From Candidatus Zhuqueibacterota bacterium (lineage in GTDB: Bacteria > SM23-31): DNA of 7,267 bases. Shown one piece after another: positions 1 through 5,029 of the stretch (its first letter is position 1; every line of letters begins with the position of its first letter). The notes under the pieces are model-generated. The model was given only the letters and a program-made list of their open reading frames with translations, searched no databases and had not been told where the DNA came from. A program made the translations under genes and the position numbers. The stretch lies in the NCBI GenBank assembly GCA_022562855.1, contig JADFON010000087.1, positions 1 through 7,267 of the forward strand. Reading direction: 5' to 3'.

Positions 1-218
1 AAGTTATGGTTGAAATAACAGATTGTAAGTTTATAATTAAAAACATCTACAGCCATATTCAACAAATGCAATAATACTGAAGAATCCACACCTCCCGAAT
101 ATGAAACTATAACAGAATCGTCCCTTTTGATAAGCGAATGTTCATTAATGAAATCTACAAAGTTTGACTCAAAAGATTTTGAATCAATCAATTTTCCCGT
201 TGTCTTTTTTCGAATCAT
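1..218 (-). CDS. tilS: tRNA(Ile)-lysidine synthetase, N-terminal 72 codons (runs off the left edge)
   Basis: TilS is a cytosolic PP-loop ATPase that attaches lysine to C34 of the CAU-anticodon tRNA-Ile, so that it reads AUA instead of AUG. The visible reading frame shows the hallmark PP-loop, SYSGGVDSSVLLHLL, with SGGVDS at residues 41-46. Before it lies the usual amphipathic lead-in (FVDFINEHSLIKRDDSVIV). After it comes the second beta strand, LTICYFNHN at the window edge, matching the family HxNH(G)L segment. The ATG at 218-216 is the only ATG after an in-frame stop at 236-234. It gives about 15 residues more than many TilS proteins have before the PP-loop, so the TTG at residue 10 is a possible alternative start. 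No Shine-Dalgarno sequence precedes the ATG. The remaining catalytic and C-terminal domains lie outside the window. SGGxDS PP-loops also occur in TtcA-type enzymes, but the N-terminal spacing and the HLL/FNHN context favour TilS. Confidence 0.85.
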   Translation of the reverse strand, partial: MIRKKTTGKLIDSKSFESNFVDFINEHSLIKRDDSVIVSYSGGVDSSVLLHLLNMAVDVFNYKLTICYFNHN

Positions 219-530
219 TTTGACTATGACCGGTTATGGTATTGCTTCCTCAAAAGTATTACAATATACAAATAAACTCACATTAAATCAACCACCGGTA
301 TGGGGCTCTTTTGCTACATGTTTCAAAAAATTATTGATTGTATCTAGTTTTAAATTAAGAAAGATGTAATTTCCACAAAATGAGGACATATCTTCACTTT
401 CTTGTAATTTATTCAATAGTCATTCTGGATTTTAAGCAACTGATTATAGGGAGAGCGTTGCAATAAGCTCCTTCTCTTCCAAAAGGTCTTCAATAGCGTC
501 ATGGGTTATATTGACACTTTTTAATAATTT
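219..530. other. Gene-poor AT-rich spacer upstream of tilS with two short minus-strand open frames
   Basis: No intact gene is seen here. Besides the candidate tilS promoter, the minus strand has two protein-like stretches. One spans 419-288 (43 codons, ending KHVAKEPHTGG then TGA; an internal ATG at 389 would give 33 residues). The other spans 539-444 (31 codons without any ATG, GTG or TTG near its beginning, ending in the acidic-helical EDLLEEKELIATLSL then TAA). I recognise neither. The second looks like the C-terminal tail of a lost gene. The 419-288 frame is in the same frame as tilS but is separated from it by TGA and TAA stops. Confidence 0.4.
263..291 (-). promoter_or_regulatory. Candidate sigma70-type promoter for tilS
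   Basis: On the minus strand, TTGATT (291-286, 4 of 6 to TTGACA) is followed by exactly 17 bases and then TATATT (268-263, 5 of 6 to TATAAT). Transcription would start near 256, giving a leader of roughly 38 bases before the tilS ATG at 218. The region is AT-rich, so a chance match is quite possible. Confidence 0.35.
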
Positions 531-539
531 GTGCCCGGA
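444..539 (-). pseudogene. Possible C-terminal remnant of an unidentified protein
   Basis: This minus-strand frame is bounded by TAA codons on both sides and encodes 31 residues, ending VNITHDAIEDLLEEKELIATLSL-like (a charged amphipathic helix with a short hydrophobic tail). It has no usable start codon in its first half, so if it was ever coding it is only the end of a gene. Its upstream end coincides within a few bases with the point where the plus-strand permease homology begins (about 531), as expected at a deletion or recombination joint. At this length, chance cannot be excluded. Confidence 0.2.
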
Positions 540-782
540 TTACTCAGTCTTGTTTCCAAAAATATATTGATATTAGTCGTTACCGCAAATTTGTTCGCAT
601 GGCCCGTTGCATACGTGGTAATGAACAACTGGCTTCAAGGATTTGCTTTCAGGGTGGATATTAGTTTGAATGTATTTATAATCTCAGGATTATCTGCCTT
701 TTTTATTGCAGCAGTAACAATCAGTTTTCAAACCATAAAAGCGGCTACAAAGAATCCTGTTGAAACACTGAGATACGAGTAG
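531..782 (+). pseudogene. C-terminal remnant of a MacB/FtsX-type ABC transporter permease
   Basis: Intact members of this family are inner-membrane permeases of about 400 residues (MacB, LolCE) or 800 residues (two-repeat type), which act with a separate or fused ATPase on lipoproteins, peptides or drugs. Only the last 83 codons remain. They contain the typical penultimate membrane helix and amphipathic segment (ANLFAWPVAYVVMNNWLQGF), then FRVDIS, the last transmembrane helix (about residues 48-66) and the family-typical end, IKAATKNPVETLRYE. The first codon of the homologous stretch is GTG at 531, where family members read ...GASV. Two codons upstream is an in-frame TAA (525-527), and no permease-like sequence is seen in other frames further upstream. 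The fragment is therefore truncated rather than simply frameshifted. It lacks the large periplasmic domain and the first membrane helix and is very unlikely to transport anything. Confidence 0.8.
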
Positions 783-873
783 ATAATCAACGTATCGATT
801 TGGATGCGAACTGCTATTAAAAGTAACGGATACATTGTCATTTAACGAGCATAACGGGGTCTCATATACAAAC

Positions 874-1005
874 TTATAGCGACGCCCCATTCAAGTACTT
901 GTGTACAGGACCGTCAACATCGGGAACCAAAGCATTGCATGAAAAACAAAGTATATTTTCGTTTGTTTCGCTCAAGCCGGGTTTCTCGGTCAATATCTTG
1001 TTCAT
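874..1005 (-). pseudogene. Truncated DUF5946-like protein, N-terminal 43 residues
   Basis: A minus-strand frame starts at ATG 1005, preceded by a good ribosome binding site (AAGGA, 1015-1011, five bases from the ATG), and ends at TAA 876-874. Residues 20-42 read CFSCNALVPDVDGPVHKY followed by LNGAS. This resembles the start of DUF5946-type proteins, where a CxxC pair is followed by (L/F)PD(I/V)xGPxHxY and then ASPGCW. The match stops right after GAS: the expected GCW and the helical remainder of the domain (normally over 100 further residues) are absent in every frame. The gene appears cut off about 90 bases from the permease remnant, which is on the opposite strand. The function of DUF5946 is unknown to me. 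The CxxC suggests metal binding, but with only two cysteines here no site could form. The family assignment is from memory and moderate. Confidence 0.5.
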
Positions 1006-1079
1006 AAATTTCCTTATCTCAAGCAGAAACACAAATAGATTACGGATTAATTAAATCTATTTTTGCCCTTCAAGTGTTT

Positions 1080-1232
1080 TTAGGATTTTTTCTTATTGAT
1101 CTTATCTTGAATAAGTAACGTATGAATTAAAAGGATAAGAATTAGAAGAGAAAAACCAATATATCTATAAGAATCAGCTTTTTCAAATGATTTAAATTCT
1201 CTATTTGCACTTTCAGAAAAATATGTTAAATT
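1080..1232 (-). pseudogene. Possible membrane-protein C-terminal remnant
   Basis: This minus-strand stretch of 50 sense codons has no start codon near its beginning; an in-frame TAA lies at 1235-1233. It reads as a charged segment (REFKSFEKADSYRY), then one strongly hydrophobic helix (IGFSLLILILLIHTLLI), then a basic tail ending KINKKKS. This is the pattern of a single-pass protein with a cytosolic lysine tail. I do not recognise the family. In DNA this AT-rich, hydrophobic open frames arise by chance, so this is only a candidate remnant. It lies immediately upstream of, and antisense to, the channel gene's leader. Confidence 0.25.
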
Positions 1233-1284
1233 TTATATGCAAATCTTGTAACTATCAGAAATAATCGAAGGAATAATAGCTTTT

Positions 1285-2355
1285 ATGGGTTCAAAACGGC
1301 AATTACTCGTAGTATTATCCGGAGTATTACTGGTTATAATTCTTGGGAGTATAGGCTACAAACTTGTCGCCGAAGCGGGAATGTCCTGGATAGATTCTTT
1401 TTATCACACGCTGCTCACAATCACATCAATCGGCTACACAGATACCGGATACGGCAATACTCCCGTTCAAAAAATATTCGGCGTTATCTTTATGGCAATG
1501 AGCCTGATTTCGCTTTCAATAACCGGCGCCGCTTTTGTCGCATTTTTTACAGAAACTAAAATCCACAAAAAAGTATGGGAAATCATGATGGCACGAAAAA
1601 TGAAATACAAGAGAAGTCATATGGTCTTAATCGGGGTAAACAAGGTTGCCCCGTACATAATAACAGAGTTTCTCAGGACAAAAACACCTTTCTGTGTCAT
1701 TTCTCAGGACGAGGAGGTTATCGCTAATTTGATCAAAGAGCATAAAGATTTGATTATATTTCATCATCCGAGTAAGCATTTTACTGAGAAGATATTTGAA
1801 CAAGTCCAGCTCAAAAATGCAGATAAGGTGATTCTCGATCTCGGTAACGATGAAATAAATTATATCACTTCTGATTTGGTTAGAGAATATAATCCGGACA
1901 TAAAACTGCTTGCCGTGGGGGACGATATGACGTATATGCCGGTCATGTCAAAAAGAATGAACCACGTTGTCAATCCGCATAATATGTGTGCGATGCGTCT
2001 CGCTTCCCTCGCAAAGCGTCCTGCTGTCGTCAATCACCTTGACAGGATGCTTTATAAAAAAGACGGTGTATATCGTATAGAAGAAGTCGAGGTAACCAAG
2101 AAATCTACGATGGTAAATATGACGCTTCAAGAGCTTGATCTGCCTCATAATCTCAAGCTTTGTGTAGTAGAACTTATGTCGCCTGTCGACGATCACTTTG
2201 AATCTAATTTTCTACCCCTGCCGGAGGACACTATCGAACAAGGGATGAAATTGTGTGTTCAGGGTGAAGTGGAAAATATCGAACTATTACGCGACGTAGC
2301 TGATGGGACCAAGTCATGGCGCGAAATCAATAAAGGCGCATCGTCTTCCGTATGA
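1285..2355 (+). CDS. Two-transmembrane potassium-channel-like protein with RCK (TrkA-N/TrkA-C) module
   Basis: This 356-residue inner-membrane protein has the MthK/GsuK-like layout. TM1 is at about residues 7-27, the pore helix and filter at 35-53 (YHTLLTITSIGYTD), and TM2 at about 63-88. A basic linker (KMKYKR) leads to a cytosolic RCK N-domain at about 112-255 and a TrkA-C domain at about 260-338 (GVYRIEEVEV ... LPLPEDTIEQGMKLCVQGE). Channels of this type form tetrameric pores gated by ligands bound to an RCK ring. Two features are odd. The filter reads S-I-G-Y-T where TVGYG is canonical (residues 48-52), and the Rossmann loop reads GVNKVA (117-122) instead of GxGxxG. The later GDAT-like motif is also gone (FHHPSK at 159-164). 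Ion selectivity and nucleotide regulation are therefore uncertain. The ATG was chosen because it places TM1 at the N-terminus; GAAGGA lies 12 bases upstream, a long spacing, and an in-frame TAA is at 1249-1251. No terminator hairpin is visible downstream. The gene appears monocistronic, as the next gene has its own promoter candidate. Confidence 0.85.
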   Translation: MGSKRQLLVVLSGVLLVIILGSIGYKLVAEAGMSWIDSFYHTLLTITSIGYTDTGYGNTPVQKIFGVIFMAMSLISLSITGAAFVAFFTETKIHKKVWEIMMARKMKYKRSHMVLIGVNKVAPYIITEFLRTKTPFCVISQDEEVIANLIKEHKDLIIFHHPSKHFTEKIFEQVQLKNADKVILDLGNDEINYITSDLVREYNPDIKLLAVGDDMTYMPVMSKRMNHVVNPHNMCAMRLASLAKRPAVVNHLDRMLYKKDGVYRIEEVEVTKKSTMVNMTLQELDLPHNLKLCVVELMSPVDDHFESNFLPLPEDTIEQGMKLCVQGEVENIELLRDVADGTKSWREINKGASSSV

Positions 2356-2485
2356 TTTCGTAAAAATCCCGTTCATGTAATGCCTATAAACAATTGGAGA
2401 TTTAGGTCTTTTCTCTATAAATATTAAATGAACAAAATGACAATATCAACGCTGTCAATATACACTTAGCACAAGAGGTGTTAAC

Positions 2486-2514
2486 TTGACATGACACTAC
2501 ATGGGCGCTTTAAA
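2486..2514 (+). promoter_or_regulatory. Candidate sigma70-type promoter for the TonB/winged-helix gene
   Basis: TTGACA (2486-2491) is a perfect -35 consensus. It is followed by a 17-base spacer and TTTAAA (2509-2514, 4 of 6 to TATAAT). Transcription would start near 2521, leaving a leader of about 100 bases before the ATG at 2622. The -10 box is part of the left arm of the palindrome at 2509-2526. Confidence 0.5.
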
Positions 2515-2526
2515 CTTCAGTTTAAA
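2509..2526. repeat. Near-perfect palindrome overlapping the -10 box (possible operator)
   Basis: TTTAAACTTCAGTTTAAA has perfect 8-base arms (TTTAAACT and AGTTTAAA) around a 2-base centre. It covers the -10 hexamer and the expected transcription start of the downstream gene, the classic place for a repressor site. The dyad would suit a dimeric winged-helix regulator. It does not resemble the TACA/TGTA half-sites of known BlaI/MecI operators. With AT-rich arms of 8 bases, a chance dyad is possible but unlikely at exactly this place. Confidence 0.45.
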
Positions 2527-2621
2527 TATATAAAGGAACAATCCAGGAGTAAAGCAGTTCTAAAATTAGTAAATATAGTCTTTGTTTCATTTCAAAGCAG
2601 TCCCAATCCGGTCTTTTTCTC

Positions 2622-3650
2622 ATGGATTTTTCGAAAAGATGGATTTTTGCCTCCCTGGTATTTCACGCAATTTTAATCGTTGCTTTGAGATTCACTTATT
2701 TAACCATACCGCCCGCAGAATATATACCCCGTTTATCAATTGAAATAATTGACTCCCCCGAAGAAATAATCGAGAAACCTTCCCCTGCTGTCTCGGAAGA
2801 TATTCAGAATTCTATACAGAATGATTTAGAAAATATTATTGAATCAGAGGTTTTTCCTGAAAATCTCGATAGATCTGTCGAGATTGAAAAATTTGTCGTT
2901 CCGGATGATATTATGTTCGTTAAAAAAGAAGTTGATTCGATAAGAATTGAAATGGACCGGCTGCGAAAGTATTATGCTGAAAACAAGGTTGTTCCGTTCG
3001 AATCAAGATTCAGAGAACTTCTTGACATGGAACCTATAACGTTTGTGCCTGATGTAACACCCAAAAAGCCCATGAGCCTCCGGGATTCACTGCAGAATAT
3101 TGTCTCGAACAGCCGGTTATTGCAATTTAATCTTGACGATTATGCGGTATTAAACGACATTGTAGCAGACGAGTACAATTCAAAATACACAAATCCAACG
3201 TTTCCTGTAGTCCCCCTTATATTGCAGGGATTATCGTTAGCGGGAAAGCTCTTTTCAAAGATTTTTAATGTTGATACTCCCGAAGAAACAAACAGGTTTT
3301 TGACCGTTATCGAAATCCGGTTAATGAAAGTAGTCTGGAAGCAAAAGGAAATAGCGCCATCGGAACTTTACGCACAATTACCTGTAGATATTCCTTTGAC
3401 AATGATAGATGTACTCGGTCATCTTGAGCAATTACATTTAAAAAGAATACTTAAAAAGAGAAAAAAATCAACAAAAGAAGTGTTTTATCCGGTAATTAGC
3501 AGGAAAGATTTGTTCGCTTTTTACCTTGCAGTTTACACTGAAAGTCTGCACGAATCCAATACCGGTGATACGAACGGAAGCGCCGGAATGTTGTTGACTG
3601 ATCTTAAGGACAAACTAATCTTATTGAGTTCTGATGATATTAAACATTAA
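2622..3650 (+). CDS. Membrane-anchored protein: TonB-like N-terminus, acidic linker, BlaI/MecI-type winged helix
   Basis: This 342-residue protein is not from a family I can name as a whole. A TonB-like anchor is seen at residues 5-29 (KRWIFASLVFHAILIVAL), followed by the short PxxxIPRLSIEIID stretch usual after TonB/TolA-type anchors. Next come an acidic, proline-bearing linker (about 44-95), a helical part with coiled-coil character (about 98-135), and an uncharacterised middle region (about 136-215). At 227-297 lies a stretch matching the penicillinase-repressor winged helix: FLT-x2-EIRLMKVVWKQ, IAPSELYAQLP, a recognition-helix region LTMIDVLGHLEQLHLKRILKK and wing VFYPVISRKDL. BlaI-type repressors are normally soluble proteins of about 125 residues. 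By the positive-inside rule (K5, R6 before the helix, acidic after), the C-terminus should be periplasmic, which conflicts with DNA binding. Possibilities are inverted topology, proteolytic release, or a winged helix used for protein contact. The start lacks a Shine-Dalgarno sequence, but no other ATG is available. The stop lies 26 bases from the convergent DUF4139 stop. Confidence 0.75.
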   Translation: MDFSKRWIFASLVFHAILIVALRFTYLTIPPAEYIPRLSIEIIDSPEEIIEKPSPAVSEDIQNSIQNDLENIIESEVFPENLDRSVEIEKFVVPDDIMFVKKEVDSIRIEMDRLRKYYAENKVVPFESRFRELLDMEPITFVPDVTPKKPMSLRDSLQNIVSNSRLLQFNLDDYAVLNDIVADEYNSKYTNPTFPVVPLILQGLSLAGKLFSKIFNVDTPEETNRFLTVIEIRLMKVVWKQKEIAPSELYAQLPVDIPLTMIDVLGHLEQLHLKRILKKRKKSTKEVFYPVISRKDLFAFYLAVYTESLHESNTGDTNGSAGMLLTDLKDKLILLSSDDIKH

Positions 3651-3676
3651 CAGCAGTAATTCAAGAACGGCAAAAG

Positions 3677-5029
3677 TCAATTTATCCGAACGGTATAATT
3701 GATCGTTATTTTTGATTCGGGCGGGATCGTTACGATAAATTCTGCGGTTCTCGAATCGGGCATTGTGTAATCTTCTGAACTGGTAATTATTCGCCATTCA
3801 CCATAAAAGTGTTCGTTAACTACAACTTCTTTTTCTTCATTGCTTCCGTTTTCCAGTTCAATTTGGTATACTTCTTCGCGTATGCGGTCGGTAATCCGTC
3901 TGAACTGTTTCTGAGTCCTTGTTCCGGTGATATCGAACGCAACGCCGATCCGAATGGTGACTAAGCCGTTCAGCGGCGTATCTTGTAAGTTGTCTTCACC
4001 AAGAAAAATAGACCCTGAATCGCCGGACTCGAATATTCTCACTGTCCCCGAAGGTAATGGCTCTCCTGTACCTGAATTCCTGTCATTTGTAAACATCAAT
4101 ACATTCATTACCTTGTCACCGAAACGGTTTACATCAAATATAAACTTCTGATCTACGCTGATAAGTCTATCCGGGAAGAGACGTACCTGGCGTTCACTCC
4201 TGTTTTCAAGATTCAATTCCTGGTCTAATGAAAACTTATGAAAAATATGGACATTTTCTACTTGAAACGCCATTGACTGCTCTGCCGCTTTCATAGACAG
4301 ACGGGGCTGCGCATATTCGATTCCCCCCGTGGCGGCGCGATGCGGCTCACCCGCAATTAAAATCACTTTATCGTTTTCGATCCTGCTCCCTGAATTATTC
4401 CTTATACGTGCGCGCGACTTGAGCAGCAGTTCTCCCCTAGTCGGATTGTACATACCGACATATTCTCCCGACCATCCGATATTGTTAACAAGGTAATGCA
4501 GCCTGATAATATCCCTGACCGTATTAGAAGAAGCAACGGTAAGGTGCAGCCGGGGACTAAATGGTGCAATATTTGTTATACCTTCTATTGTGTAATCCTG
4601 GATTCGGTTTCTGTTAATCGAGGTGAATGAGCCGCCATTCCTTAGAATTATCTCATTGCCGTTGAACCCGTAATATGTTCCCGTTATGCTTTGGTTGTCC
4701 ATTAGTGTAAGGCGGATAATACTTCCCCGGTAATCATTCAATATTTCGTTAAAATTGAATACTCTCGAATCAAACTGCTGCTGCAGGATCTCTACTCCCC
4801 CGCTTGTCCTGTCGACAAAAATAGTCTCCGTCTGTATCTGCATAGGCAGGTTTGATATCAGGTAGGAATGTGTCCCCGGTTCGAACTGCATTTCCCTGGA
4901 ATCGATTACATAGGCAAAGGAATTGTAAATCACATATTCTCTTTCAGAGTTTTGGAAACCGGCAGCGGACGTGACAGAAACCGTCAATAAACTCGTCAAC
5001 GCTAAAAAAGCAATTAATTTGATTTTCAT
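3677..5029 (-). CDS. Exported DUF4139 domain-containing protein
   Basis: A 450-residue protein with a clear signal peptide (MKIK then a hydrophobic core, likely cleaved after ...VTSAA near residue 23), so it is probably periplasmic or surface-exposed. The mature protein begins with the family-typical YVIYNSFAYVIDSREMQFEPG (about 32-52). A small beta-rich segment follows (about 99-147, RGSIIRLTLMDNQSITGTYYG), the usual insert between the N-terminal part and the DUF4139 core. The core shows HYLVNNIGWSGEYVG (178-192), NNSGSRIENDKVILIAGEP (211-229), PSGTVRIFESGDSGSIFLGED (326-346), VAFDITGTR (363-371) and a C-terminal immunoglobulin-like strand set ending ITINYTVRI. The biochemical role of DUF4139 is unknown. 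Length and order are normal for the family, with no truncation. Its ATG (5029-5027) overlaps the valS TGA as ATGA, implying co-transcription and translational coupling with the synthetase gene. No terminator is visible in the 26-base gap to the convergent gene. Confidence 0.85.
   Translation of the reverse strand: MKIKLIAFLALTSLLTVSVTSAAGFQNSEREYVIYNSFAYVIDSREMQFEPGTHSYLISNLPMQIQTETIFVDRTSGGVEILQQQFDSRVFNFNEILNDYRGSIIRLTLMDNQSITGTYYGFNGNEIILRNGGSFTSINRNRIQDYTIEGITNIAPFSPRLHLTVASSNTVRDIIRLHYLVNNIGWSGEYVGMYNPTRGELLLKSRARIRNNSGSRIENDKVILIAGEPHRAATGGIEYAQPRLSMKAAEQSMAFQVENVHIFHKFSLDQELNLENRSERQVRLFPDRLISVDQKFIFDVNRFGDKVMNVLMFTNDRNSGTGEPLPSGTVRIFESGDSGSIFLGEDNLQDTPLNGLVTIRIGVAFDITGTRTQKQFRRITDRIREEVYQIELENGSNEEKEVVVNEHFYGEWRIITSSEDYTMPDSRTAEFIVTIPPESKITINYTVRIN

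Larger units (their letters stand above)
783..1284. other. Spacer between permease remnant and channel gene
   Basis: About 500 bases without an intact gene. The spacer contains the DUF5946-like fragment and the possible membrane tail, both on the minus strand. The stretches 783-873 and 1006-1079 show nothing I can name. The channel gene's promoter should lie in the right half, but I find only weak matches (for example TTGCAC at 1205 with TAAATT 16 bases later), so I do not call one. Confidence 0.6.
2356..2621. promoter_or_regulatory. Intergenic regulatory region upstream of the TonB/winged-helix gene
   Basis: 266 bases between two plus-strand genes. They hold the candidate promoter and palindrome listed separately, a pair of 5-base inverted arms TGACA-N10-TGTCA (2438-2457) of doubtful meaning, and two purine-rich Shine-Dalgarno-like stretches (AAAGGA near 2533, CAGGAG near 2545) that are not followed by a start codon at useful spacing. 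No factor-independent terminator for the channel gene is apparent. Confidence 0.4.

Noticed and set aside
127-369. Plus-strand 80-codon open frame
   Set aside because: It is antisense to the tilS start and promoter and has no family-like motif; the minus strand has the clear PP-loop protein.
690-890. Minus-strand 66-codon open frame
   Set aside because: It is antisense to the permease remnant and overlaps the end of the DUF5946-like frame. Its HPNRYVDYLL stretch looked briefly like a continuation of DUF5946 but does not align.
2438-2457. Inverted arms TGACA-N10-TGTCA as a possible operator
   Set aside because: Five-base arms with an asymmetric centre are expected by chance, and there is no promoter at this place.
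2522-2590. Minus-strand 22-residue hydrophobic peptide frame (MKQRLYLLILELL...)
   Set aside because: It looks like a small membrane peptide or toxin but has no ribosome binding site and lies in the leader of the opposite-strand gene; probably chance in AT-rich DNA.
2491-2676. Plus-strand 61-codon open frame overlapping the TonB/winged-helix gene start
   Set aside because: Its ATG begins at the last base of the -35 box, upstream of the expected transcription start, and the product resembles nothing; it is a frame shadow.
3651-3720. Bidirectional terminator between the convergent genes
   Set aside because: Only a weak AACG...CGTT pairing with an 11-base loop before a T-run is present, lying inside the DUF4139 3' end; not strong enough to call.
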